Positions 32,815-44,010 of a stretch of DNA of 64,000 bases are shown piece after piece (position 1 is the first letter of the stretch; every line of letters begins with the position of its first letter). Where the stretch lies: positions 17,549,659 through 17,613,658 of the forward strand of contig JAYGXS010000004.1 in NCBI GenBank assembly GCA_036362985.1, given 5' to 3'. The notes beneath the pieces were generated by a model. It was given only the letters and a program-made list of their open reading frames with translations, ran no database searches and was not told the DNA's origin. Both the position numbers and the translations under genes were made by a program. Source of the DNA: Ligula intestinalis. Lineage: Eukaryota > Platyhelminthes > Cestoda > Diphyllobothriidea > Diphyllobothriidae.

Positions 32815-33550
32815 CTTCCATAAAAACACCTGGAAAGGACAGTATTTACATTATCTGGGTTTTGTTCCCATTCAATGGAAACGTAACTTGGTATATACTG
32901 TTTTCCAGAGGACCAGAATGATCTGTTCTACGGATGCATTGGATAATGAATTAACCAACCTTAAACGCACACTTATGAAGCGAGGATATCTAAGTCAATT
33001 TATAGACAAATACAATAAACCTCTAAGACCTAAATTGACTCAACAATTAGCACCAAAAAAGCCCGTCTTCATTTCCTTACCATTTAAGGGCGACAACATA
33101 CTAAACACCATCAAAAGACGCCTTCGTAATGCCATAGAAAGGACGTACTATGCTGCTGATCTGATCATTTGCAATCTGACAAAGCCTTTACCAGTTCCTT
33201 ATGCGAAGGATGCCATGCCGATGCACGCCACTTCAAACTGTATTTATGAATTTACATGTACTTGCGGATGCAAGTACATAGGGCGAACGCAGAGGCAATT
33301 GGCCACCAGAGCTAAGGAACATTTACCTAGCTGGCTAATGAAACGAGAAAACAGAATTCCCCGATCCTCAATTACTGAACATCTGTTAGACTCGGGCCAT
33401 TCTGTTGACCCCAAAACGTCCTTCCGAGTACTTGTTCGAGCACGAACAACTCGCACTTTACGCTACCTGGAGGCAGCCTACATACGGCGGGTCAAACCCG
33501 ACCTATGTAAACAGTTGGAGCATGTAGTGAACCTAACTTTGCCTTGGTAA
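32815..33550 (+). CDS. PLE protein, C-terminal part: RT linker plus GIY-YIG endonuclease
   Basis: An open frame, 5'-truncated, ending at TAA 33548-33550. The real element coding starts near VFHKNTWKGQYLHYLGFVPI; the 25 codons before it in the same frame are antisense of the inverted arm. The linker (LPFKGDNILNTIKRRLRNAI) is followed by the endonuclease: CIYEFTCTCGCKYIGRTQRQ (about 33238-33297; GIY here is CIY, then KYIG), the RAKEHLPSWL helix, a conserved TEHLLDSGHSVD segment with His, and LRYLEAAYIRRVKPDL. Cys residues CTCGC form part of the cluster usual in this domain. It would nick the target and prime reverse transcription. The RT catalytic domain is absent, so it is not autonomous. Confidence 0.85.
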
Positions 33551-33753
33551 CATTGGCTCCCTGTTTATACAGTTTTCCTCCTAAGTTGTTACTTCAGGTG
33601 TTTTCCCTGTTATTTTTGCTGACCATAGCTTTTGAACTTCTCATGTTATTGATTAGCCACTTGGCCACTCCTTATGACCTTGTGTTGATATCGATTTTTC
33701 TGTACGAATTCATTGTGTATCTTCTCTTTTGTGATTCACGTTAAGTAATGAGA

Positions 33754-33811
33754 GGCGGCAACTGACGAGCTCTCTCGAAATGATGTGGATCCAATAAATC
33801 ATTTTGCTGCT
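33754..33811 (+). ncRNA. Hammerhead ribozyme, type I, in PLE 3' tail
   Basis: GGCGGCAA (33754-33761) pairs with TTGCTGCT (33804-33811) to give an 8-bp helix I with two G-U pairs. CTGACGA (33762-33768) and GAA (33777-33779) form the catalytic core. ATGAT (33780-33784) pairs with ATCAT (33798-33802) as helix III; the residue at 33803 is the predicted cleavage base (AUU, allowed by the NUH rule). Helix II (33769-33776, GCTCTCTC) is weak, with one clear pair. Hammerheads in PLE tails are known; they are thought to process the element RNA. Confidence 0.8.
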
Positions 33812-33827
33812 ATTGCCATATTTAAAT

Positions 33828-34336
33828 CCAACAAACATCTCCTTCAAATTAAAGAACTGTACCAGTCTGACGGGTGGCCTGCACGTTGTCTTTGCTGACG
33901 CCGCCTTGTACCAAATTGCCGCCTCTGGTTCCCCATAAATGCACAGCGCACGTGCGGCAGCGATTAACACCGAGAACAACGTCTATCGACGGACTGTTTG
34001 TAGGATTTCTATTCATCAGCTGATCGTACTCACATCATATGCGATCGTCAAGCCCTGGTCCTGTCAATGTGAATCGTCGAGAAATAGGTAAGACAAGACA
34101 GGGAGTAAAAGAATAAAGTGTGCCGTCAAAAATAGGGGAAAATGAGAAGATAATTTTGGGTTAGTAGTTAGCAGCAATGGACCTAGGTAAAAATCTAAAA
34201 GGTTAAACTGTAATTTCATGCTATCTATTGTAATTCAATAAGTTTAAATAATCTCTTTGGCAAAAATAGGCTGCTACATACGCGGTAGAAAGTTCTGCAT
34301 AAATGTTCAAAAACCAACTGGTCAAGTGTTATGGGA
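33828..34336. other. No gene recognised
   Basis: Flank of the PLE. An 89-codon minus ORF overlaps the element and has no domain. Confidence 0.45.
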
Positions 34337-34339
34337 CCG

Positions 34340-34720
34340 TAGTCACCCTAGCAGCAACTTGGAACCCAACACCAGCTGCAGACTCATGACTCATCTAGCC
34401 TGCCTGTGTGCCCACCGCCTCCTGGGGCTAGGCGCTAACTGTCATTGGCCCACGCTGGTCTAGATATCAGCAGCCCCATTGGCCCCCGGGACAAAGCATT
34501 CGCCAGCGATTCCTGATGCTGTATTCACGCCGGAGCCCACCCGAATAAGGCACGGACGCACTACTCCGCGAGTCAACACTCTTTCCATCTATTCTCCGTT
34601 CCATTGTGTACACAATAAACTCTTCCTTCTGCTTTGGCCTTCCCAAGACTTCTCCTATCTCCTGAGGAACCAGGGCCTGAATGACTGTAGGTGTTAGGGT
34701 TAAACGTCTTAGCCTTAACA
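34340..34720 (+). repeat. Solo-LTR-like repeat, family B/A-related, copy 3
   Basis: Contains the family 3' half: CCGGAGCCCACCCGA, ACTACTCCGCGAGTCAAC, TTGTGTACACAATAAACTC, TTTGGCCTTCCCAAGACTTC, and the end CCTTAACA. The 5' half is diverged and its left border uncertain. It retains AATAAA, the expected polyadenylation signal. Confidence 0.6.
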
Positions 34721-34789
34721 CCTATGGGACCACCGTCTGTGATTGGAATACGACTAACGATTAACCATCAGTCCCTCCCCCGGAGATTT

Positions 34790-35525
34790 GAAGCATTTGT
34801 TCCCCGGTACAAATTTAAAGTAGACATAAACAGCAGACTTTATTGATATCAACAAATTTCGCGACAGCTTCTCAGCTGCTTTTTGTCACTGCATAAGAAA
34901 GGTAACGAGGACACATAGAGCAGTTGTGAATTTCACAGAACTACTGGCAACAGTTAGGAACGTGGGTCAGTTTAAACAATAATCGATAAAGGACAGGGCG
35001 TTAGTCAACACATGGGGAGTATTGGATAAGGAAAGTTAACGAAAAACACTTGGGAATTAGATAAAATGACCAATTACTAGGGCAATTGGAGGTTGAAAAC
35101 ATAGTCAAGCCGTTTGCATAGGTCGGGGTTCTTCCACCATATTTATGCAGCTTCCAAATAGCGCAGGGTTCGGTTGTTCAGGCCCGAACAAGTACTCGAA
35201 ACGCTGTTTTGACGTCGATGTCTTCTTGCTTGAAAAGCCAGTTGGGCAAGTGCTCAGCGGCCCTGGCTGCCGGTTTCCTTTGCGTACGCCCAATGTACTT
35301 GTATCCGCCAGTACATGTGAATTTGTAAACACAATTTGAGGTAGCGTGCAATTGCAAGGCATCCTTTGTCCGTTTTACTGGAATGCTTTTAGTTGAACAT
35401 AAGAAGGCTAGTTTTGCTGTGTTTTAGGTCCTTTCTATAGTACAGCGTAACCCTCGCTTGTCTGCATTGGAAATGTCATCACCCTTGCAAGGTAAGGATA
35501 TCATGACGGGCTTTTTTGCAACTGA
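34790..35525 (-). pseudogene. PLE fragment: endonuclease end plus tail
   Basis: Minus strand from 35525 gives a degenerate RT linker, then CVYKFTCTGGYKYIGRTQRK (35336-35277), EHLPNWLF and DVKTAFRVLVRA before a stop; the remaining C-terminus is frame-broken. The tail at 34900-34790 retains GCAG/CTGC helix I ends and GAAATTTGTTGATATC but the ribozyme core reads CTGAGAA, so it is dead. The last part matches the tail of the 32.4-kb element (TTTAAATTTGTACC...GGGAAC). Confidence 0.8.
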
Positions 35526-36865
35526 CTGTGCTTTGTGTTTGAAACTAAGGAACGCACAACAGGAACCAACGTGACGTCCGGACGATATATTCAACCGGCT
35601 GCCTATTCTACAGGTACAAAGCGGCGAATGAAGCGTTCACACCATCTGATTTATCTTTCTCATATCGAAAGGATATCCTTACACTGCTGTCAGATTGGTG
35701 CGGGTCTTTCAGTCGAGAGAAAGTCTGCAGACCTCACTCAGGAGATAAGAATCAGCCAAAGGTAATCAGGGTACTCCAAATATATCTCATTTTCTGCGCG
35801 TACATTCAGAAACCAAAAAAACTGGCCAGCAGTCAAAAAGTCAGAGCTTCACTGGCGCCGTCAAAAACTTATAAAATACCTGTAAACAACATGATTTAGG
35901 GTTTATATAGCAGTCAGACTGTGTACATTTGTCAAAAATTTGACTCAGCGATGCTTAGAACTGGTTCACACTGTCAAGGTAGCAGCCACAAAAATAAAAA
36001 TGCACCCACCCCTGATTAGAGGTACACCACCGCATGAAATAGGGACATCAGTCAGTGCACGAGAATATGTAGCTCATCAAGTATTCAATACCTTTGGCTT
36101 GCGTTCGTTTTCGATGGCTTTATTCACGATGAGAGCTTACATAAATCGAAGTAGGTCGGAAAAGGATAAAATCCAACTTATGACTTAGGGGAGAAGTGGT
36201 GATTAATGAATCAGAAACATTAATAAACAGGAAGTGGTTATACCAATTAATGCGCCCAATCAATTTTTTGGCTGTGCGGCGGTCATTCCTACAAACGTCA
36301 GTGATATATAAAGTTTTCAAGTGACATTGATTTTTGATGTCTGTTCTATGTAAATTGCCACTCTTGATAAAACGCATCTTATCGTTTTCTTTAGCACACT
36401 TAGCCAACCTATTTGTTTGTTGGTAGGAGAAGTCATCGCGGCTGGATCTAGCCAGTTTACCAGACAATTGTACAGTGCTTGAGTTGTTACAGCCTTTCGT
36501 TTGATCAGGGTTCAAGCACTCCGCTTGGCTAAGAAATCATTAATGCAGTAATTTCACCTAACGTTAGTAGTGATTTAGAGAGTGAATTGGTGTAGACCAC
36601 TTTTAGTGAAGCTGAGCCGCATTCCAACATCGTCTCATCGAGATCCATGACCAAGGCAGATGGAAACGATTTGTCTGATTCTCTTTCAGATGAATCTGGT
36701 TATTACGGTTACCAGTAGCGCATGCATAGGAGGGGTGTGGCTAAATTACTTTATCTGTACGTAAAGGGTATATTGACCGCTTTGGGTAGTAGAAAAAAAA
36801 TGATTCACTCCTCGTACGTCTTTTTCAGTTTATAAGGTAAAGAAGACAGATAATCGAACACCGGA
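35526..36865. other. No gene recognised
   Basis: ORF 36515-36120 (131 codons) is the longest and has no recognisable domain. Confidence 0.4.
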
Positions 36866-36869
36866 GTGA

Positions 36870-37010
36870 TTTGTATTTTATTCTCAGCTTTCGGACTCTT
36901 ACGGGAGTCCATCGTCAGAGATGGGAAGCAGCAACAAAAGAGCGGCTGGTTAGAGCGTGAGAACAAATTGTTAAAATTTGAACGTGTAAAAACCAGTAAC
37001 TGTTAGGTTT
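36870..37010 (-). repeat. Hammerhead-bearing repeat, copy 1
   Basis: Direct repeat of 38470-38605. On the minus strand CTGACGA (36918-36912) is followed by GGACTC/GAGTCC (36910-36905 with 36898-36893, six pairs) and GAAAGCTG. The final G breaks the NUH cleavage rule, so this copy is probably inactive. Confidence 0.6.
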
Positions 37011-38469
37011 GGGCACCAAATGGTCACATGAGCGCCGAAAATGGGGCAATTATGGAAGATTTGGGGCCAATTGATTATGACGGACATCTAAGTGTGATCA
37101 TATGTAATAGCCCAAGGCTCTGTAGGCCGGTGCCAATTCGACAAATCTTTTGTCTGGTTGTTTAGGTAGCCCCTCGTTAAAGCGCAAGTAAGTAATTTCT
37201 GGAAAAAAATGGTACTTCCTCGGCCATCCGATGCTGGTGGTACTGAATTGGGTTTCTACTTGAAAATATCATGCCTCCACCGCATGTTTGATGAGTTTCT
37301 TCCAATTATAAACTTTTCCACTGTTGTTGTACAAAACTGAATCGCAAAAAAGTTAACAACCCACTCCGAAACACATAAGCCCAACCCACGGCTCTATGTT
37401 ATTGTAATGGCCTGATGATTAATTATCGACCAAAATGAATTTCCGAGAATAAAATTATCGCCTGAAAAATGTTCAATGTCTATCTGCAATTACCACGTTG
37501 ACCGCCTGCAGTGTTCTAAGATGGTTACGCAAATATTCGATATTGGACCCATCTTGTTTACTTGTTCTAGAAAGCCTCTAAGAAAAGGGCACGTCACTTC
37601 CATGTAAATGAACGCAACAGATAAGTTCAACGCCTTTTTTCCATCGAGAAAAGGTAGAAAAGGGAACTCTTCAAGCAAGAAATACAAAACACATTTGAGC
37701 ACGCCTAACTTAAGTACTTTTACGTCGTATACTGTGTTTTGGGTGAAAAATATAACGGCATTAACTGCCTCTCTTCCTCTTTCCCTCGTGCTCAACCTTC
37801 TCCCCAGGCACTCTCTGAGGTCAATAAAAATTCGCTGATCTCACTTATATCAAATAAATCCACTCACGTTCACGTGGAACGAAACTGGTGCGTATGCCTG
37901 CAAAACACTGGCGCCCCAATCCCCCCTCCTCTTCTCTGAGGTGCTGGTTTAGTACCTAAGTTTTTTGCTTTTTCCTCAACTCCCTTACCCATTTTCACCT
38001 GTGATAGTCAGTCGTGCTCACCTGCGTGTCTTTTTCTCTCTGCCTATTCGTAGGACGGGATAAGAGAAGACTCCTGGGGTGCGGAAGGTGGCGACAATTT
38101 AAGATCCATAAGCATCACCACTCCACTGTGCTGCACCTGATGACCTTGGCTTCCCAATCATAGCCGTCGTTAATCAATTCGGATTTAGGAATCCTAGTTT
38201 TTTTCCACTCTTTTGCATGTCAACCTGTCAAACGAATGTGCGCGCATACACACAGTTGCAGTGCCCTTCGTGAGGATGTCAAACTGCGCCCCATCGTGGG
38301 TAGAATCTCCTATGAGAAGTGCAAAAGTCACACAGTTCCTAGCTCCGCCAAGCAACTCTTCGCATGACAATTTAATTAGTGACGCAGAGGGTGGATGAGG
38401 GATCGGTTGGTACATAGTAGGCGGTTGACGTGAGTGGGTAGGGAAAGCACCCTTTTTTGAGAAGACGAA
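37011..38469. other. No gene recognised
   Basis: Between two copies of the same hammerhead-bearing repeat. Short ORFs only. Confidence 0.45.
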
Positions 38470-38605
38470 TTATCAAACACTATTAACCTGAGCTTTCGGG
38501 CTCTTGCAGGAGCCCATCATCAGAGTATGGAAAAGCAGCAAATGAGGTAGCTAGTTCTGGCGTGTGCAAAGAACAGCTTAAATTTGAACGGGTAGACAAT
38601 CAATG
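38470..38605 (-). repeat. Hammerhead-bearing repeat, copy 2
   Basis: Minus strand CTGATGA (38523-38517), a perfect six-pair helix II (38515-38510 with 38503-38498) and GAAAGCTC, all core positions intact. Helix III is a single A-U pair as in minimal PLE hammerheads; helix I shows only two pairs. The flank TTAAATTTGAACG-like block is shared with copy 1. Confidence 0.6.
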
Positions 38606-41429
38606 ATTGTGTGGTTTGGCTGTCGATGATTCTTCTCCTCAAAATATTCACGTTCCTGGGATGCGAACATTCACCTCAATTCGTGAAAGCTCCCTCGTCA
38701 CCAAAGTACCATCAAGAGGCAAAAACCGATTCTACAGGAGCACTTGGGGGTAAAACCAAGGATTGGGATGTACAGCAGACAAAATCCATCTGGGACCCGT
38801 CGTGATTTAACCTGTGCGTAGGCAGGCGGTGAATAGAGGATCCATCCTAAGTGAGGGCTAGCTGTGGATCAAGCCAGGCTTTTTAGTGTGACGTTTAACT
38901 AGATGTGCAACATGCAATTGTAATGTTTGTAACCATGGCTGCTCAAACTGAAATGGCGCAGCCCATGACTGCAATATGTCCTAGCGAATTTTACCCATGC
39001 CCAGGTGTGATTATAACTGCCTTCACGTCCAGTTCTGGAACACTGGCTACGGGAAACCATCGCCCACCAGGCTGCCGTACGTCCAAGCCGTCGACGCATG
39101 AGTGAACTAGCTCCTGTGCGAAACAGCAGGTGAACGCAGAAACAAGGTGGTTGGACGCCTTTTCCAAACTCCCTTACTAAGTTGCTTTGAATAGTAACGA
39201 ATTAAGTGCCACAGTTGGTTGTTTACGACTAGGATGCAGTCAAAATCAGACAGCTTAATTCCAGCCTTATTCTACCTTCATTCGGTTGATCTAATCCTCG
39301 ATCACCGTCTGGCGCCAAAACGCAAACATGAGTGTACACCACGCTGACGAGGTGCATCAGATGAGTTATGCGCACTCCGTGAAACCTGCGATCATCAGTG
39401 CGTCATCATCTGGCTTCCTTTGTGATTGCAGATGGATCGGATGTCAGTTTATGCAGGAAAGGGGAACACGCAGATCAATTCGTTTACCAAATCAAACGAA
39501 CCCGGATTGCAAAGTGGAGGTCAGGACGAGGTGAAAGCTTACGTTAAGCTAAAGTCTACACGGAGGGCGAAGCAGCGAACGGAGAAAAATCGATCCATAA
39601 CAGGCATCTCTATTTCTCGTTCCCTGCTATCACATCTTGGTCGAGTTTCATCTTGTAAGAGGACTGCTCATAACCAACGCCCCTTAAGAAGCGGGATGCT
39701 TCCAGAAGCTACTGGAATGCGTGATTTCTCTTCCTCTGTGCAATTGCAAGGATGCCAACCTTAAGCACGAACTGAGCGCAAGTCCAAATTTCCTGTCCAA
39801 CCGGCATGAGATTGCAGTGTGTATTTGAAGATGGCCCTTAAACCTTCAGTCAAACCCTCCAATCGTTTAGCTTTTGGGTTCCGGTGTATACACCGGGGAC
39901 AGTGTCCCACTGCAGAACACTGCTCCCGATTAATGATTGGGTACGCTTGCAATATTTTCCCAGCCAATGGCGCAACGCGACAGCAGTGCATGTCCCATTT
40001 CCCCTATTCTTATTGGCGAATGTGTTTTTTTAGGCATCCAATACTAATGCGCGAAAGATGCCGTCCACACCACCATCTGGGGAAGTCGCACTAGTCTACC
40101 GGGCTTCTCTTCAGAAGGGACTGTTTTCTTTGCTGAGAGCATCAGTGGAAGAAGGCTACCGTTAAAGTTCTTGTCCGCATACGGGTGTTTGGCGTCTTCA
40201 ACCCATCTTGGGGAAACTGTAAATAGCAAACACAGGATTTTAGTTCCCTCCCACTTCTGCGTGAAAGAAAAATGATTTGAAGTCCGCACTTAAGGACGTA
40301 TTTTATGAAAACTCAGTTACAAAGGAGATTTATTGAACCAGATGTCAAGAAAGAAGAAGCGGTGCCTTAAATGAGTCACAGTACAATTGCGCAATATACT
40401 GTTAAGGGATGCTGTTCAGTTTCCTTGTCTGTTCTGGTCCACTGAATTTGATTAGCTCAAATGTCACTGTTGCAGATGCAAAGCACGGTAAGTAGTTTTC
40501 AGTATTAGAAGTACGTATTGAGTATATTAGTTTTTCTGGAACAAACCTTGCTATTTGTGATAACTAAAATAACTTGAACCTCCTAGGCTTGAAGTATGAT
40601 TAATAATTAATTATAGGGTTGAAGCTAGTCGAAATAAGATTAAAGGGTGATTCCTCCACAAAACTGAGCCCCCTTTTCACTCATCCGACCTACTCATGTA
40701 AGTCATCTAAAGGAAGGGCATAAGATTCGGTGAAATAAAAAGTAGTTTGATGGTTCTTATTTGTACAGTAAATGCGTTAGCGACCGGGATGAATAACTTT
40801 GGCAGGCGACTTATCTAGAACCCTGAAATGAAAATGGTATAATTATCAACTTTTATCCCAAAGGGGCAGAAACAGATAATTTCGACTACCGAGTGCGCAG
40901 AAATCCCCTCAAATTATCTTTCGAAATAGGAACTGGAAACTTCAGGCTCTTTGAGAAGGTCAGCCGGAAAGAGGGAATTTCCCCAGGCTTGCGGCAGGCT
41001 TTCTTGTCATATAAGCGTGTTGGTAAAATGAACCTTTGGTCGACCTCCCTCTCCCCTCCCCCAATCGAAACCCCACGCAACCACTTTCGTCCGCCAACCG
41101 CGAAATCTGCCCAGGGGTCAGGATTTCAATTAAAACAGACGAATGGAATTGGGGTTGCTGGTTTCGCCCACTCTGCTTTTCGAAACTGTCCCAACCATCC
41201 TTTCTGGCCAGACGAAGCAAAATGTTGTGCTCAACTGAGGTGCGCCAGAGTTTCGGTTTCCGAAGTCTGTCCAATGTGTTCTTTACTCAGATGGATTATT
41301 GCCCAAGTTGCTTGTTTCCGTAGTCCGAATTGTATGGATTTTCATTTGCTACAACTTGTGCAACGAAGAAATAGGGTGAGCATGGCTATCCACCACACTA
41401 TTGCCTTGTCTTGCACCTAGCAGTGTGTT
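38606..41429. other. No gene recognised; PLE tail trace near 39520-39600
   Basis: ORF 40893-41420 (175 codons) has no recognisable domain and overlaps another ORF in antisense. A segment ending GCGAACGGAGAAAAATCGAT (about 39576-39595) matches the tail of the PLE at 60150, so a PLE remnant lies here. Confidence 0.45.
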
Positions 41430-41815
41430 TACATGAAACGAACAGCCGGTTTACATTGCCAATACAAGCGAACATGCGAGCCCCCAATCCATCAACAAGT
41501 GCAAAGATTTGCCCGATCCATATTCGGTGCTGGGACTAAATTTGGCCAACGCAAGTCACCGCTCGGGGCCCAGACAGGTCACCGCATCATCCTATGCCAA
41601 CACCGCAGGGCCAGATGGTCATTGCTGACGTAACGAATCAGCGCACACTCCAAGCATTTATCGATTTTCTGCGCACTAAATTTTTTCGGCAGACTTCTGT
41701 GCACAAACTACCTGTATCTGCTGCTCTTCTGTGATTATATCTCTGATAACTAATCGGCGACGGATGTCGAAACGTCAAGCGAATAAAACTATTGTCCCAG
41801 TTATCAAGTCGTCTT
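41430..41815 (+). repeat. Ribozyme-bearing repeat E, copy 1
   Basis: Block 41475-41635 (CCAATCCATCAACAAGTGCA onward) matches 49042-48878 on the other strand. It is followed by a region with TATCTGCTGCTCTTCTGTGA and a hammerhead-like end: CTGATAA (41743-41749), GACGGATGTCGAAACGTC, then GCGAATAAAA. The core G8 is A here, so this ribozyme should be inactive. No protein recognised. Confidence 0.6.
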
Positions 41816-41941
41816 CTTTTCAGCTGGTTTACAGTTGCAAGGACAAATTATGACGTTTGAAGATGACATAACGGGTGATGGCTGCTATGGCGTGCGACTG
41901 CGGATTTCAATGAATAACAAGTACAGTGAAATGGATAGTAT

Positions 41942-42092
41942 AAAGCAAAGGAAGACTGGGATGGCCATTTCTGGCTTATCAGCCATCATCAGCTGGCCAT
42001 ACCCAATCTCAAGGGTTGGAACCCCCGAGATTTGAACCCGGGACCTTCGGTCATTAAGTTCAATGCTCTACCACTAGTCCACGGGTTCCTTG
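41942..42092 (-). repeat. tRNA-derived SINE, family 2 (well preserved)
   Basis: Minus strand from 42092: GGAACCCGTGGACTAGTGGT with A-box, then GGGTTCAAATCTCGGGGGTT (B-box and T-arm). The 7-bp acceptor-like pairing GGAACCC/GGGTTCC is intact, unusual for a SINE head. The body holds AGCTGATGATGGCTGATAAG and GCCATCCCAGTCTTCCTTTG. The anticodon arm is not convincing, so I prefer SINE over a tRNA gene. Confidence 0.7.
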
Positions 42093-42825
42093 CTTAGTCA
42101 CTATGTGACGTTCTGGCGGGTTTACGTTGTGAGCTTCTGGGGAAAGCGGAACTTAAGTGTTCCTCTACTAGATCGGTGAAACATAAACATTCATCAATAA
42201 GTACAGTAGCTGGGCATACAGATAAAGATATTGTCGTCCTATGAGACTAGGGACTTCAGCTTTTCAACCTCCTCAGAAATTATTTTCTAACTCGCTGTAG
42301 ATCAGTACATTCAAGGGAAGACCGACATTTCATATGAATATCTCAGGAAATTAAGAAGCTGAAAGTTCGAAAACTGAATTATCTACTATAGCTCACATAA
42401 AGAAGGCTATAAGGCCCTCTGATGAGCCCAACCCACTACAGTTGTGTCTTACAACGGCAGACTACCGATGACACACTTGTCTGGACTTTTAGCTAGTACC
42501 TGCGCTGCCGTCACAGTGAATAATTACGTAGGTCAACGACTCACAACTTAAAGACTTTGACAGGTTCAAATAATTCAAGATGAGCGCGGCACGTAATCCT
42601 GAAATAACCTGGCTCACAAGGCTCTTACGACCGCTAGAAAGTGTATATGAACTCAAAGTGACATCTACACCGCCACTGCCAATCAGTTTTCGTCTGTGAT
42701 TGTGAATGCTGTGTTGTGCGCGTACCAGGTGCGCAAAGACTGGAAGTATTGGACTACCATTGCCTGAGAAATATCGTCCGAGTTACGTAGTCTCAAAATA
42801 AACAGTCCGCACTCGCGGGGATATC
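42093..42825. other. No gene recognised
   Basis: No ORF with a recognisable product. Confidence 0.4.
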
Positions 42826-42827
42826 TC

Positions 42828-43308
42828 AAACATGTAGCAACCTCGTATTCTAAACCATGCGTTGCTCGCACGCCTTTGGGACATCTCCTGCATGTCTGGC
42901 TCTCATATCCACCAGCACGTGCGTACCAGACTGTGTCAAAGCTCCGGTTAAGGTCACGGACGTCTGTCTGTCCTAACTGAACAATCACTTTCCAAGGCCA
43001 GTTCACAAAGGACCCTAGTGCGGTGGCTGCTTACGCTCAGACACTACCGGAACCGGCGACCATACGACTGGTTGCAGACATCCGGATCCGGTGACTACTA
43101 CCGCCGGAATGCAACTCCAAACTCCAGCCTGCTCATGACTGGACTGCACTCGTCTAGGAGTCACTTACCTATTATTCACATTCTAATCCTTCTGCATTTA
43201 ATTAAATTATCCATAACACTCTGGCCTTCCACACCTCATCTTATCTACTAGCCTATAACCGTTGGGATACGTTCATCTTTTATTAGTCGGCCGGATTACT
43301 TCGTATCC
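42828..43308 (+). repeat. Solo-LTR-like repeat, family C, copy 2
   Basis: Aligns with 29328-28868. Its end, GGATTACTTCGTATCC (43292-43307), adjoins a PLE tail directly; the ribozyme half of that tail is cut at the junction. Confidence 0.7.
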
Positions 43309-44010
43309 AGCGAGTGCTCATCAGCTGCGTCCACTCGCTGCATAAAGTGAATAACGAATGAGAAAATTCAGCATCAAATTCATACAGGAAAATCGATACA
43401 AAACAGCAAGGTCACAAGGAATGACAAAAAGGCAATCAATAAAGTAGGAAAGTTAAACCCTGTGGGCAGCAAAAAACGGTGTAAAAACGTCTAAGGCAAA
43501 AACGTTGGGAAGGTGAATGGGTAAACAGGGAGCCGGTGCTACCACGGCAAGGTTAGTTTTACACCTGCTCCAGTTGTTTACATAAGTCAAGTTTAAACCG
43601 CCGTATGTAAGCTGCCTCCAGGTAGCGTAAGGTACGAGCTGTTCGTGCCCTAACAAGTACTCGGAAAGATGTTTAAAGATCTACAGAATGGCCTGTATCC
43701 AAAAGGTGTTCCGTAATGAAAGAACGAGGAGTTCTATTCTCCTGTTTTAATAGCCAACTCGGCAAGTGCTCCTTAGCTCTGGCTGCCAATTGCCTTTGTT
43801 TTCGCCCTATGTAGTTGCTGCCTACAACGTTTGACTTTCCTACTTTATTGATTGCCTCTTGGCTATTTCTTGTGACCTTGCTGTTTTCTATCGATTTTTC
43901 TGTATGAATTCAATTCTGTATTTTATCACTAGTTACTAAGTTTGTGCAGCGAGTGGATGCAGCTGATGAGCGCTCGCGAAATTTATGGTTCCATTAAATT
44001 CTGCTATATA
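43309..44010 (-). mobile_element. PLE fragment with inverted tails
   Basis: The centre (43815-43505, minus) encodes NYIGRKQRQLAARAKEHLPS with PRSFITEHLLDTGHSVD and RTLRYLEAAYIRR, broken by stops. The tail continues leftward to 43309, and a second copy of the tail (43820-44010, plus) is fused to the truncated inner end: left arm 43309-43460 and right arm 43820-43980 are reverse complements with moderate divergence. Same layout as the element at 32356-33827 but older. Confidence 0.8.
43959..44004 (+). ncRNA. Hammerhead ribozyme, type I
   Basis: GCAG (43959-43962) pairs with CTGC (44001-44004) as helix I. CTGATGA (43963-43969) is intact, GCG/CGC (43970-43977) can form helix II with a tiny loop, GAA is at 43978-43980, and ATTTATGG (43981-43988) pairs with CCATTAAAT (43991-43999) with one bulge as helix III. 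Predicted cut after the T at 44000. Confidence 0.75.

Larger units (their letters stand above)
32356..33827 (+). mobile_element. Young Penelope-like element with near-identical inverted ends
   Basis: The right arm 33266-33827 and left arm 32384-32797 are reverse complements. From the endonuclease core to the gap (32473-32797 against 33266-33590, 325 bases) I see one mismatch and no indels; beyond the gap the ribozyme tails match with two or three differences. Between the arms lies the RT-end linker. The element is therefore a 5'-truncated PLE whose 3' half is attached again, inverted, to its own 5' end, and very recent. The left tail extends further (to about 32356) into a sequence shared with the copies at 34.8 and 44.0 kb, while the right tail stops at 33827. 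Confidence 0.85.

Noticed and set aside
32607..32921. Separate 104-codon gene on the plus strand
   Set aside because: It is the antisense reading of the inverted PLE arm.
40893..41420. 175-codon ORF
   Set aside because: No recognisable motif, antisense ORFs of similar size, and its end runs into repeat E.
42023..42092. Functional tRNA gene
   Set aside because: Acceptor and T-arm pair, but the anticodon arm does not form and the sequence continues into a SINE body shared with other copies.
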